A stretch of 64,000 bases of DNA from the NCBI RefSeq assembly GCF_014195485.1, contig NZ_JACIBU010000001.1, forward strand, positions 3,100,001-3,164,000, given 5' to 3'. Source of the DNA: Modestobacter versicolor. GTDB lineage: Bacteria > Actinomycetota > Actinomycetes > Mycobacteriales > Geodermatophilaceae. Shown here piece after piece: positions 54,044-62,861 of the stretch. The notes under the pieces are model-generated. The model saw only the letters and a program-made list of their open reading frames with translations. It was not told the origin of the DNA and did not search any database. The position numbers and the translations under genes were made by a program. Within the stretch, counting starts at the first letter, position 1; each line of letters begins with the position of its first letter.

Positions 54044-55456
54044 GTGACCGGTCCCGGGACCGACCCGCGGGCGGCCGCCGCCGGCACCACGCCCGTCCCG
54101 ACCAAGCGCGGCACCGAGCTGCTGCTGCTGGGCTTCGCGGTGCTCATCACCCTCGCCGCCCAGTGCATCGTCGACCTCACCGTGACCGGCTCGCTGAGCC
54201 CGGAGCTGGCCACCTTCGGCACCTGGTTCACCGCGCTGTGGGCGATCGCGCACGTCGTCGTCCGCCGGTTCGCGCCCTACGCCGACCCGCTGCTGCTGCC
54301 CTGCGTGGCGGTGCTGATGGGCCTGGGGCTGACGATGATCCACCGGCTGGACATCGCCGGTGACCAGCTCGGCGGCAACAGCAGCGGCGAGGACGCCCCG
54401 GTCCAGCTGCTGTGGGCCACGGTCGGCCTGGTGCTCTTCGTGGCCGTCGTGGTCGTCGTCCGCGACCACCGGGTGCTCGCCCGGTTCGCCTACACGCTGG
54501 CGCTGATCGGCCTGGTCCTGCTGGCCATCCCGGCGGTGCTGCCCAACTCCGAGATCAACGGCGCGAAGCTGTGGATCCGGGTCGCCGGCTTCTCCATCCA
54601 GCCCGGCGAGTTCGCCAAGATCTGCCTGGTCGTCTTCTTCGCCGCCTACCTCGTCGACAAGCGCGACGTGCTGGCGCTGGCCAGCCGCCGGGTGCTGCGG
54701 CTCGAGCTGCCCCGCGGGCGCGACCTCGGGCCGGTGCTGCTCGCCTGGGTGGCCTCGATCCTGGTGCTGGTCTTCGAGCGCGACCTGGGCAGCTCGCTGC
54801 TGCTGTTCGGGATCTTCGTGGTGATGCTCTACATCGCCACCGAGCGGGCCAGCTGGCTGGTCATCGGCGTGCTGCTCTTCGCCGGCGGCGCGTTCGTCGC
54901 CTACCAGGCGTTCAGCCACGTGCGGGTGCGCGTGGACACCTGGCTGGACCCCTTCGCCTACGTCGACACCGGCGGCTACCAGATCGTCCAGTCGCTGTTC
55001 AGCCTCGGCACCGGCGGGCTGTTCGGCGCCGGCCTCGGCGGCGGGCGCCCGGACCAGGTCCCGGTGGCCAAGAGCGACTTCATCGCCTCGGCGATCGGCG
55101 AGGAGCTGGGCCTGTTCGGCCTGGTCGCGGTGATCGTGCTCTACCTGGTGCTGGTCGAGCGCGGGCTGCGCACCTCGCTGGTGGTGCGCGACGGCTTCGG
55201 CAAGCTGCTGGCCGCCGGGCTCTCCTTCGCCGTCGCCTGGCAGGTGTTCGTCGTCCTCGGCGGTGTCACCGGCCTGCTGCCGCTGACCGGCCTGACCACC
55301 CCGTTCCTCGCCTACGGAGGCTCGTCGCTGGTCGCCAACTTCGGGCTCGTCGCGCTGCTCGTGCGGATCAGCGACGCCGCCCGCCGCCCGGCCGCCGTTC
55401 CCCAACCGACCCCACCCAAGCTGGTCGACGCCCCGACCGAGGTGGTCCGGCCGTGA
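54044..55456 (+). CDS. rodA: SEDS peptidoglycan polymerase RodA
   Basis: A 470-residue glycosyltransferase of the FtsW/RodA/SpoVE family that polymerises lipid II at the membrane. About ten to twelve helices; signatures include NGAKLWIRVAGFSIQPGEFAKI, FERDLGSSLLLFGIF, YQIVQSLFSLGTGGLFGAGLGGGRPDQVPVAKSDFIASAIGEELGLFGL and TPFLAYGGSSL. The length matches mycobacterial RodA. GTG 54044 is the best start; ATGs at 53985 and 54000 are in other frames. It overlaps pbpA by four bases, its likely transpeptidase partner. Confidence 0.94.
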   Translation: MTGPGTDPRAAAAGTTPVPTKRGTELLLLGFAVLITLAAQCIVDLTVTGSLSPELATFGTWFTALWAIAHVVVRRFAPYADPLLLPCVAVLMGLGLTMIHRLDIAGDQLGGNSSGEDAPVQLLWATVGLVLFVAVVVVVRDHRVLARFAYTLALIGLVLLAIPAVLPNSEINGAKLWIRVAGFSIQPGEFAKICLVVFFAAYLVDKRDVLALASRRVLRLELPRGRDLGPVLLAWVASILVLVFERDLGSSLLLFGIFVVMLYIATERASWLVIGVLLFAGGAFVAYQAFSHVRVRVDTWLDPFAYVDTGGYQIVQSLFSLGTGGLFGAGLGGGRPDQVPVAKSDFIASAIGEELGLFGLVAVIVLYLVLVERGLRTSLVVRDGFGKLLAAGLSFAVAWQVFVVLGGVTGLLPLTGLTTPFLAYGGSSLVANFGLVALLVRISDAARRPAAVPQPTPPKLVDAPTEVVRP

Positions 55457-56919
55457 ACGCCCCGCTGCGCAAGGTCGCCATCAGCGTGCTGGTGCTGTTC
55501 ACCCTGCTCATCGTCAACGTGAACGTCATCCAGGTGGTGCGCGCCGAGTCGCTGCGCGAGAACCCGCGCAACACCCGGGTGCTCACCGAGGAGTACGACC
55601 GCGAGCGCGGTGCGATCGTCGTCGCCGGCAACGAGATCGCCTCCTCGGTCGAGACCGACGACGCGCTGACCTACCTGCGGCAGTACGCCGACGGCCCGCT
55701 GTACGCGCCGGTGACCGGCTACTACTCGGTGATCTTCGGCAAGCGCGGCATGGAGGACGCCGAGAACGACGTGCTCGCCGGCACCGACGACCGGCTGGCG
55801 CTGCGCCGGCTCGGCGACCTGTTCACCGGCCGCGACCCCTCCGGCGGCAACGTCGAGCTGACCCTGGACCCGGCCGTGCAGCAGGCGGCGATGGAGGGCC
55901 TGGGCGACGCGACCGGTGCCGTCGTCGCGCTGGACCCCTCGACCGGCGCCGTCCTGGCCCTGGCCAGCACGCCGACCTACGACCCCAACCAGCTGTCCAG
56001 CCACGACCCGGCGGCGATGCGCGACTACCAGGCGTCGATCACCCCCGCGGAGGGCTCCGGCGACGCCGACCCCACGGTCAACCAGGCGACCTCCCAGCGC
56101 TACCCGGCGGGCTCGATCTTCAAGGTGGTGGTCTCCGCGGCGGCGCTGGCCAGCGGCGACTACACCCCTGAGTCGGTGCTGGCCGCCCCGCAGCGGCTCA
56201 CCCTGCCGGGCACGAGCACCGAGCTGCGGAACTTCGGCGACGACCCCTGCAGCTCCTCCGGTGAGCAGTCGCTGATCGACGCGCTGACGATCTCCTGCAA
56301 CACCGCCTTCGCCCAGCTGGGCATCGACCTCGGCGAGGACGCCGTGCGGGACATGGCCGCCGGCTTCGGCATCGACGGCGAGGGCTTCGACATCCCGCTG
56401 CCGGTGGCCGGCAGCCAGATCGGCGACATCGCCAACGACGCCGAGCTGGGCGTCACCTCGATCGGCCAGCAGGACGTCGCGCTCACCCCGCTGCAGGCGG
56501 CGATGATCGCCTCCGCGGTGGCCAACGACGGCCGGCTGATGAAGCCCCGCCTGGTCGACTCCATCCAGGCGCCCGACCTCACCGTGGTCGACCAGACCGA
56601 CCCCGAGGAGCTCGGCCGGCCGTTCTCCGCCGAGGTGGCCGACGACCTGACCGAGATGATGACCAGCGTCGTCGAGAACGGCAGCGGCCGCCGGGCCCAG
56701 ATCAGCGGCGTCACGGTCGCCGGCAAGACCGGGACGGCGGAGACCGGCACCGACGCGCCGGACCACAACTGGTTCATCGGCTTCGCACCCGCCGACGACC
56801 CGCAGATCGCCGTCGCCGTCTTCGTCAAGAACGGCGGCGGCACCGGTGGCGACACCTCGGCCCCGATCGCCCGGTCCGTCATCCAGGCCTTCCTCGACAG
56901 CCAGGGAGCCGGGGGCTGA
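55453..56919 (+). CDS. pbpA: Class B penicillin-binding protein PbpA
   Basis: A 488-residue transpeptidase cross-linking peptidoglycan. An N-terminal membrane helix (AISVLVLFTLLIVNVNVIQVV) precedes the dimerisation region and catalytic domain: S221-x-x-K in YPAGSIFKV, S281-C-N in ISCNTAFA, K425-T-G-T in VAGKTGTAE. The length matches mycobacterial PbpA (about 490). GTG 55453 overlaps the rodA stop, and its own stop overlaps the pknA ATG by one base, showing tight operon organisation. Confidence 0.95.
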   Translation: MNAPLRKVAISVLVLFTLLIVNVNVIQVVRAESLRENPRNTRVLTEEYDRERGAIVVAGNEIASSVETDDALTYLRQYADGPLYAPVTGYYSVIFGKRGMEDAENDVLAGTDDRLALRRLGDLFTGRDPSGGNVELTLDPAVQQAAMEGLGDATGAVVALDPSTGAVLALASTPTYDPNQLSSHDPAAMRDYQASITPAEGSGDADPTVNQATSQRYPAGSIFKVVVSAAALASGDYTPESVLAAPQRLTLPGTSTELRNFGDDPCSSSGEQSLIDALTISCNTAFAQLGIDLGEDAVRDMAAGFGIDGEGFDIPLPVAGSQIGDIANDAELGVTSIGQQDVALTPLQAAMIASAVANDGRLMKPRLVDSIQAPDLTVVDQTDPEELGRPFSAEVADDLTEMMTSVVENGSGRRAQISGVTVAGKTGTAETGTDAPDHNWFIGFAPADDPQIAVAVFVKNGGGTGGDTSAPIARSVIQAFLDSQGAGG

Positions 56920-58673
56920 TGGCCGTCCACGTGGGCAGCGTGCTGGCCGGCCGCTACGAGATCACCGCGCCCATCGCCACCGGTGGCATGGGCGAGGTCT
57001 GGAAGGCCCGGGACCGCACGCTGGGCCGCACCATCGCGGTCAAGGTGCTCAAGAGCGAGTACACCGGCGACTCCAGCTTCCTCATCCGCTTCCGCAACGA
57101 GGCCCGGCACACCGCGGCGCTGTCGCACCCCAACATCGCCTCGGTCTACGACTACGGCGAGACGACCGTCGAGGGCCAGCGGCTGGCCTACCTGATCATG
57201 GAGTTCGTCGAGGGCAAGCCGCTGGTGACGATCCTGGCCGAGCGCGGCCGGCTCACCCCCGAGCAGACCCTCGACGTCCTCGGCCAGGCCGGTGACGGCC
57301 TCTCCGCCGCGCACGCCGCCGGGATGGTGCACCGCGACATCAAGCCGGGCAACCTGCTGGTGCGCCCGGACGGCGTGGTGAAGCTGACCGACTTCGGCAT
57401 CGCCTACGCCCGGGACGCCGCACCCCTGACCCGCACCGGCATGGTCGTCGGCACTGCCCAGTACCTCTCCCCGGAGCAGGCCCAGGGGCACGTGGTCACC
57501 GCCGCCTCCGACGTCTACTCCCTCGGCGTGCTGGGCTACGAGTGCGTCGCCGGCGTGCGGCCCTTCGACGGCGAGTCGCAGGTCGCCATCGCGCTCGCCC
57601 AGATCAACCGGCCCCCGCCGCCGCTGCCCGCCGACGTCCCCCGGCAGGTGCGGGCGCTGATCGAGCGGGCGCTGGCCAAGGACCCGGCAGCCCGGTTCCC
57701 CGACGGCGGCGAGTTCGCCGACGCCGTCCGGGCGGTCGCGGCCGGTGGGCTCGTCCCCCCGCCGACCGCGATGACCACGGTGATCGGTGGCGACGACACC
57801 GCCACCTCGATGATCCCGGCGACCGGCGGGCCGGCCACGGCACCGCGGACGATGCCCCCGCTGCACGGCCCCCCGGTCGACGGCGACGATGGCGACCGCA
57901 GCTGGGACGACGACCCGGCCGGCGACCCGCGCACGCGCCGGCGCACCCGGCTGGTCTGGGCCGCGGCCGCGCTCACCCTGCTCCTGCTCGTGGCCGGCGG
58001 CATCGCGGTCGCGCTCTCCGGGGGCGACGACGACCGCGGCGGCACGGCGTCGCCCAGCGCCTCGACCTCCGCGCCCTCGGTGGCCCCGGCGACCACGAAC
58101 GCGACCGGCGGCATCGACTTCGACGTCCGGGCCTACGTCGGCCGGGACGCCGATGAGGTGGCGCTGGAGCTCGAGGGGCTGCAGCTGGTGGTCCTGCGCG
58201 AGGAGGCGGACGACGAGCAGCTGGTGGCCGCCGCGCAGCAGCTCGACGAGAACACCGTCGTGACCGCCGACCCCGCGCAGGGCACGTTCGCGCCGGGCAC
58301 GGAGATCACCCTGTTCGTCACCGGCGCCCCGTACACCCCCGAGGACGGGGAGGACGGCGAGGACGGCGAGGACGGCGGGACCGAGCCCACCGAGGGCGAG
58401 ACCGGTGCCCCGACCTCCGCGGCACCGACCGGTGGCGGGGGCGGCGGCGGTGGCGCCCCGGCCCCCAGCAGCACCTCGACGTCGCGGACGTCCACGGTGC
58501 CGTCGTCGCCCGTCGTGACGACGCCCACCACCCCGCCGCCCGCGACGACGACGGTCAGCACTCCGCCTCCGGAGACCACGACAGCGGCTCCGCCGTCGGA
58601 CCCCGACCCGAACGCCAGCGTGGGCTCGGGGACCCTGCAGAACGGGTCGACGCAGCTCGTGGGCACCGAGTGA
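56919..58673 (+). CDS. pknA: Ser/Thr protein kinase PknA
   Basis: A 584-residue receptor kinase. Kinase domain 1-275: GGMGEVWKARD, IAVKVLKSEYTGD, HRDIKPGN, DFGIAYARD, APE-like region SPEQAQG. Membrane helix near 345-365. The outer part has one PASTA-like module (VRAYVGRDADEVALELEGL to GTEITLFVTG), then acidic, Gly- and Thr/Pro-rich stretches. Mycobacterial PknA lacks a clear PASTA, so the module is a difference. It controls growth and division with PknB; PstP opposes it. Confidence 0.94.
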   Translation: MAVHVGSVLAGRYEITAPIATGGMGEVWKARDRTLGRTIAVKVLKSEYTGDSSFLIRFRNEARHTAALSHPNIASVYDYGETTVEGQRLAYLIMEFVEGKPLVTILAERGRLTPEQTLDVLGQAGDGLSAAHAAGMVHRDIKPGNLLVRPDGVVKLTDFGIAYARDAAPLTRTGMVVGTAQYLSPEQAQGHVVTAASDVYSLGVLGYECVAGVRPFDGESQVAIALAQINRPPPPLPADVPRQVRALIERALAKDPAARFPDGGEFADAVRAVAAGGLVPPPTAMTTVIGGDDTATSMIPATGGPATAPRTMPPLHGPPVDGDDGDRSWDDDPAGDPRTRRRTRLVWAAAALTLLLLVAGGIAVALSGGDDDRGGTASPSASTSAPSVAPATTNATGGIDFDVRAYVGRDADEVALELEGLQLVVLREEADDEQLVAAAQQLDENTVVTADPAQGTFAPGTEITLFVTGAPYTPEDGEDGEDGEDGGTEPTEGETGAPTSAAPTGGGGGGGGAPAPSSTSTSRTSTVPSSPVVTTPTTPPPATTTVSTPPPETTTAAPPSDPDPNASVGSGTLQNGSTQLVGTE

Positions 58674-58726
58674 CACACCCGCCCCGCGCACCCCGCGTCG
58701 CGCCCGGGAGGCGCCGTGCCAGCGAT

Positions 58727-58732
58727 TAGGCT
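58727..58732 (+). promoter_or_regulatory. Putative -10 element upstream of pknB
   Basis: TAGGCT within GATTAGGCTC, in the 119-base gap between pknA and pknB. It would give a leader of about 54 bases containing GAGAGGA just before the ATG. The same TTAGGCT occurs upstream of crgA at 62802. No clear -35 is seen. Confidence 0.35.
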
Positions 58733-58792
58733 CCCGGACGGCGTGGCCCAGCCCACCCCAGCCGACCGTCGCACAGCCCGAGAGGACCCCCG

Positions 58793-60571
58793 ATGACCAC
58801 GCCCTCAGTGCTCGGTGAGCGCTACGAGATCGGCGGGGTGCTCGGCCGTGGGGGGATGGCGGAGGTGCACCGCGGGCGGGATCTGCGGCTGGGCCGGGAG
58901 GTCGCGGTCAAGGTGCTGCGCCAAGACCTCGCCCGCGACCCGTCGTCCCAGGTCCGGTTCCGCCGCGAGGCGCAGGCCGCGGCCTCGCTGAACCACCCGG
59001 CGATCGTCGCCGTCTACGACACCGGCGAGGACCGCACCGCCAACGGCGCCACCCCCTACATCGTCATGGAGTACGTCGAGGGCGAGACGCTGCGCGACGT
59101 GCTGCGCCGCGAGGGGCGGCTGTCCCCCGACCGCGCCATGTCGCTCACCGCCGACATCTGCGCTGCGCTGGACTTCAGCCACCGCAACGGCATCGTGCAC
59201 CGGGACGTGAAGCCCGGGAACGTGATGATCACCCCGCAGGGCACCGTCAAGGTGATGGACTTCGGCATCGCCCGCGCGGTCTCCGACTCGGCCGCCACGA
59301 TGACCTCGACGGCCGCCGTCATCGGCACCGCCCAGTACCTCTCCCCCGAGCAGGCCCGCGGCGAGGGCGTCGACGCGCGCTCCGACGTCTACTCCGCCGG
59401 CTGCCTGCTCTACGAGCTCGTCACCGGGACCCCGCCGTTCACCGGTGACTCCCCGGTCGCGGTGGCCTACCAGCACGTGCGCGAGGACCCCCGGACGCCG
59501 TCGTCGATCAACCCGGAGATCCCGCCGGAGCTCGACGCGATCCTGCTCAAGGCGATGAGCAAGAACCCGGCCAACCGCTACCAGTCGGCCGCGGACATGC
59601 GGGCCGACCTGCTCCGCGCCGTCGCCGGCCAGCGGGTCGAGGCGACGCCGGTGATGAGCGACGCCGAGAAGACCACGATCATCGGCGCGACCCCCGGCGG
59701 GTACGGCTACGCCGAGGACTGGGACGACGACGAGCAGGCCGCCCGGAAGAAGAAGCGGAACCGGGTCATCGCGCTGGTGGTGGGCGCGCTGGTGCTCATC
59801 GGCGGCGCCGTGGGCATCGCGCTGGCCCTCAGCCAGGGTGACGACGACCCGCCGCCGGTCACCCAGGTGGCCGTGCCGGTCATCGCCAACAGCACCCAGG
59901 ACGAGGCGCGGGCCGCCCTCGCCCGCGTGGGGCTGGAGGTCGGCACCGTCTCCACCGAGGCCAGCTCGACGGTCCCGGTGGACCGGGTCATCAGCTCCGA
60001 CCCGGCCGCCGGCACCGAGGTCGACGAGGGCACCACCGTCGACCTGGTCGTCAGCGCCGGCCCGAACACCATCAACGTCCCGCAGGTCGTCGGGCTCACC
60101 CGCGACCGCGCGGTGAGCAACCTGCAGAACGCCGGGTTCACCGGTTCGATCAGCTCCGAGCAGGTCGACTCCCTCGAGCCCGAGGGCCAGGTCGTGTCGA
60201 TCGACCCGGGCGAGGGCACCGCGGCCGCGCCGGACGCCAGCTTCACGCTGGGCGTCTCCACCGGCACCGTGAGCATCCCGGCCGACCTGGTGGGCAAGTC
60301 CCCGGTCGAGGCCCGCGCCCAGCTGGTCGCCCTCGGCATCGCCTCCAGCGACATCACCGAGGTGAACGCCGAGACCGCCGACGTGGCGCCCGGCCTGGTC
60401 GCGGGCACCCAGCCCGGTGCCCGGTCCTCGGTCGCCGCGGGCGACGAGGTCACCCTGCTGGTGGCCGTGGCGGTGCCCGTCGACACCCCGACGACGTCCG
60501 CGCCGTCCACGCCGCCCTCGTCGTCCGCGCCGCCCGCCCCGTCGAGCAGCCCGACGACGACCACCGGCTGA
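58793..60571 (+). CDS. pknB: Ser/Thr protein kinase PknB with PASTA domains
   Basis: A 592-residue receptor kinase. Kinase domain 1-270: GRGGMAEVHRGRD, EVAVKVLRQDLARD, HRDVKPGN, DFGIARAVSDSAATMTSTAAVIGTAQYLSPEQ with the activation-loop threonines. Membrane helix about 323-345. Three PASTA repeats follow (from VAVPVIANSTQDEARAAL to EVTLLVAVAVP), which in homologues sense muropeptides or lipid II; M. tuberculosis PknB has four. A Ser/Pro/Thr tail ends the protein. The ATG follows GAGAGGA. Confidence 0.96.
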   Translation: MTTPSVLGERYEIGGVLGRGGMAEVHRGRDLRLGREVAVKVLRQDLARDPSSQVRFRREAQAAASLNHPAIVAVYDTGEDRTANGATPYIVMEYVEGETLRDVLRREGRLSPDRAMSLTADICAALDFSHRNGIVHRDVKPGNVMITPQGTVKVMDFGIARAVSDSAATMTSTAAVIGTAQYLSPEQARGEGVDARSDVYSAGCLLYELVTGTPPFTGDSPVAVAYQHVREDPRTPSSINPEIPPELDAILLKAMSKNPANRYQSAADMRADLLRAVAGQRVEATPVMSDAEKTTIIGATPGGYGYAEDWDDDEQAARKKKRNRVIALVVGALVLIGGAVGIALALSQGDDDPPPVTQVAVPVIANSTQDEARAALARVGLEVGTVSTEASSTVPVDRVISSDPAAGTEVDEGTTVDLVVSAGPNTINVPQVVGLTRDRAVSNLQNAGFTGSISSEQVDSLEPEGQVVSIDPGEGTAAAPDASFTLGVSTGTVSIPADLVGKSPVEARAQLVALGIASSDITEVNAETADVAPGLVAGTQPGARSSVAAGDEVTLLVAVAVPVDTPTTSAPSTPPSSSAPPAPSSSPTTTTG

Positions 60572-60573
60572 CA

Positions 60574-60636
60574 CCGCACACGACGACGAGGGCCCCTCCC
60601 GGGCGTACCGGGAGGGGCCCTCGTCGTCGTGTGCGG
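60574..60636. terminator. 29-base perfect stem between pknB and trpG
   Basis: Perfect arms at 60574-60602 and 60608-60636 with a five-base loop GCGTA. It fills nearly all of the 67 bases between the convergent stops at 60571 and 60639. It is the strongest hairpin in the window and must act as a two-way terminator. Confidence 0.85.
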
Positions 60637-60638
60637 GG

Positions 60639-61304
60639 CTACACCGTGGCGACAGTCAGCCGGCGGGCGGACGCGGCGGCCGCCTCGACCAGGGCCGGGT
60701 CCGGGGCGAGCCCGCAGCTGGTCAGCCAGTTGGCGAGCAGCTGGTGGCCGCCCTCGGTGAGCACCGACTCGGGGTGGAACTGGACGCCCTCGATCGGCAG
60801 CTCGCGGTGCCGCAGCGCCATGACGATCCCCGACGGGGTCCGGCCGGTCACCTCGAGCTCGGCGGGGACGGTGTCGGACTCCACCGCCAGCGAGTGGTAG
60901 CGGGTGGCCGTGAACGGCGAGTCGAGGCCGGCGAGCACGCCGACGCCGTCGTGGACGACCTGGCTGGTCTTCCCGTGCAGCAGCTCCGGCGCGCGGCCCA
61001 CGACGCCCCCGAAGGCCTCGGCGATGGCCTGGTGGCCCAGGCACACGCCCAGCACCGGCAGCCCGGCCTCAGCCGCGGCCCGCACCATCGGGACCGTCAC
61101 GCCGGCGTCCACGGGCGTTCCCGGGCCGGGGGAGAGCAGCACCCCGGCCACGTCGAGGTCGGCCAGCTCGTCGATCGTCACGGCGTCGTTGCGCCGCACC
61201 AGGCTGGGCACGCCGAGCTGGCCCAGGTACTGGACGAGGTTGTAGACGAAGCTGTCGAAGTTGTCGACGACGAGCACCGGTCGCGGGGCGTCGGGGAGGG
61301 CCAC
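60639..61304 (-). CDS. trpG: Anthranilate/aminodeoxychorismate synthase glutamine amidotransferase
   Basis: A 221-residue class I glutamine amidotransferase supplying ammonia for anthranilate or p-aminobenzoate synthesis. VLVVDNFDSFVYNLVQYL opens the domain; the nucleophile is Cys88 in GVCLGHQAIAEAFGG; FHPESVLTEGG supplies the His-Glu pair. SPGPGTP is the oxyanion loop. The mycobacterial homologue next to pknB is named trpG but may serve folate. ATG or GTG (GTGGCC) at 61304 is the start; no ribosome site is obvious. Confidence 0.92.
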   Translation of the reverse strand: MALPDAPRPVLVVDNFDSFVYNLVQYLGQLGVPSLVRRNDAVTIDELADLDVAGVLLSPGPGTPVDAGVTVPMVRAAAEAGLPVLGVCLGHQAIAEAFGGVVGRAPELLHGKTSQVVHDGVGVLAGLDSPFTATRYHSLAVESDTVPAELEVTGRTPSGIVMALRHRELPIEGVQFHPESVLTEGGHQLLANWLTSCGLAPDPALVEAAAASARRLTVATV

Positions 61305-61323
61305 GTGTCAGGTGTACACGGCC

Positions 61324-61362
61324 GCCCGCCGTTACGTCACACACACCTCCCCGTCCGGGGTC
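61324..61362 (+). repeat. Direct repeat copy A flanking a 590-base segment
   Basis: Begins GCCCGCCGTTACGTCACACA and runs into CACCTCCCCGTCCGGGGTC. Copy B at 61915-61952 differs by one substitution and one missing C. Offset between copies is 591 bases. Confidence 0.75.
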
Positions 61363-61914
61363 TGCAGGGGAGAGCGTCGCTCGCCCGTCGGTGCTGCCAA
61401 CAACGACCGTCTCGATCCCGCGGCTCAGCACCCCGACCGGACAGCGCACGAGCGGCGGATCTCCCGACCATCGTCACCGCCCACCCTTGACTGGGTCGCT
61501 CAAGGACACGGCCGCCGCAAGCGCACAGAGGACGACGCTAGATCGTTAAGAGTCCCGCGCCTTGCGCAGCGCGGACCACCTCACACCAACGACCAACAGC
61601 CCTCCCATGGCGAGGCCGCCCAGCGCGGCGACAAGGGCTGGGCGCGCGTCGACGACGATGGCGACGGCCGCGGCGACCGCAAACACCAGCGATCCGCCTG
61701 CACGCAAGCGCAGGTCGACCATCGGGTCCTCAGGCCTCCACCAGCTCATGGCCGGTCACCTTAGGTTGCCTGCACTCCGCCCGACCCATCGTGGCGTGCG
61801 CAGGGCACGTGGGCCGACCAGTGAGCCCCGTCAGGCTGGATGGCGACGTGCGCTCCGGGGACAGCGCCTACCACCGCTGCGACGAGCGAGTCGGCTTTCA
61901 GGCGGGATCTGCCC
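61363..61914. other. Segment between direct repeats, possibly acquired
   Basis: About 550 bases between the two copies of the direct repeat. Base composition looks less GC-biased than the surroundings (CTAGATCGTTAAGAG, CAACGACCAACAGCC), third-position bias is weak outside the 67-residue frame, and no transposase is visible. The equivalent position next to trpG in mycobacteria has nothing comparable that I know of. Confidence 0.4.
61546..61749 (-). CDS. Small membrane protein, unknown
   Basis: A 67-residue frame with two hydrophobic segments (GGSLVFAVAAAVAIVV and LVAALGGLAMGGLLVVGV) and charged ends. It uses TAA, unusual in this window. A TAAGGT hexamer ends eight bases before the ATG, allowing a leaderless mRNA. 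It is the only plausible gene in the 649 bases between the trpG start and the DUF881 stop, and lies in the segment bounded by the direct repeats. Real but unproven. Confidence 0.45.
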   Translation of the reverse strand: MSWWRPEDPMVDLRLRAGGSLVFAVAAAVAIVVDARPALVAALGGLAMGGLLVVGVRWSALRKARDS

Positions 61915-61952
61915 GCCCGCCGTTCCGTCACACACACCTCCCCGTCGGGGTC
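61915..61952 (+). repeat. Direct repeat copy B flanking a 590-base segment
   Basis: Begins GCCCGCCGTTCCGTCACACA and ends in CCCCGTCGGGGTC, one base before the stop codon of the DUF881 gene. Nearly identical to copy A at 61324-61362. Confidence 0.75.
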
Positions 61953-61953
61953 C

Positions 61954-62703
61954 TCAGCCGGCGCGACCGGCGTACTGCATCTCCAGGGTGCCCTCGTAGG
62001 CCGGCAGGTCGACCTCGCGCTCGTCGGCGACCTCGTAGGTGAGCCCGTACAGCTGGACGTACTGCTTGAGCAGCTGGACCTCCGCGGAGGCGGCGAGCTG
62101 CCGGCGCATCTCGTCGGCGTCACCGACCGCGGTGACGACGAACGGCGGGGAGTACTTGCGGCCCTGCAGCAGCAGGGTGTTGCCCACGCAGATCACCGCG
62201 CTGGTGCTGATCAGGCGCTGGCCCATGATCGCCACCCCGTCGGCCCCGGCCGCCCACATCGCGTTGACCACGCCCTGGACGTCGGACTGGTGGATGACCA
62301 GGTCGTCACCGGTCGCGCCGGAGGGCAGGTCGGCGCCGTCGCCCTGCGGTGCGTCGTCCAGCCGGACCGTGAGACCCGGGCCGCTGACCGGGGTGAGCCC
62401 GGCGGAGGCGAGCCCGACGGCGCCCTCGGCCGACGCCTCGGCGACCGCGCCGTTGCGGCTGGCCGCCTGGTCGGTGAGCTCCTGGACCTGCTGCTGGAGG
62501 AGGGCCAGCTCGTCCTGCTGCCGGGCGACCGCGTCGTCGCGCTGCTCGATGAGCCCGGACAGCTGGGAGCTCTCCCCGGCCCGCAGGTCGGTGCCGAGCG
62601 CGGTGCGGCTCGAGGTGGCGAAGAGCAGGCCGGCCACCAGGGCCACCACGGGGACGAGCACCGACCAGAGCGACGGGCGCTGCAGGCGTGGGGTCCGCGG
62701 CAT
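61954..62703 (-). CDS. DUF881 membrane protein
   Basis: A 249-residue protein: one N-terminal membrane helix (LWSVLVPVVALVAGLLFA), a coiled coil (LSGLIEQRDDAVARQQDELALLQQQVQELTDQ) and the DUF881 domain (TPVSGPGLTVRLDDAP, DLVIHQSDVQGVVNAMWAAGADGVAIMGQRLISTSAV). It corresponds to the gene between crgA and trpG in mycobacteria; its role there is not settled, and the neighbours suggest division or septum. The ATG follows AGGAGG by five bases. It is divergent from crgA. Confidence 0.9.
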   Translation of the reverse strand: MPRTPRLQRPSLWSVLVPVVALVAGLLFATSSRTALGTDLRAGESSQLSGLIEQRDDAVARQQDELALLQQQVQELTDQAASRNGAVAEASAEGAVGLASAGLTPVSGPGLTVRLDDAPQGDGADLPSGATGDDLVIHQSDVQGVVNAMWAAGADGVAIMGQRLISTSAVICVGNTLLLQGRKYSPPFVVTAVGDADEMRRQLAASAEVQLLKQYVQLYGLTYEVADEREVDLPAYEGTLEMQYAGRAG

Positions 62704-62801
62704 GGTCACCTCCTGGCTGGCGTCCGCGGCGGGCGCGTGCACACCCGGCCCCGGAGGGTGACGCGCGGCTGCCACGGGGCAGGTCTGCCCGGCCTGCAGC
62801 T

Positions 62802-62807
62802 TAGGCT
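62802..62807 (+). promoter_or_regulatory. Putative -10 element upstream of crgA
   Basis: TAGGCT within CTTAGGCTGG, 54 bases before the GTG, the same hexamer and distance as upstream of pknB. Confidence 0.35.
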
Positions 62808-62861
62808 GGTGGCAGTTCACGCCGGGGCGACAGGCCACCGGCCCGGGAGGGAGTCCGCACG

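Noticed and set aside
56919-57200. Possible frameshift between pbpA and pknA
   Set aside because: The one-base TGATG overlap is normal operon coupling; both proteins have complete family ends and starts.
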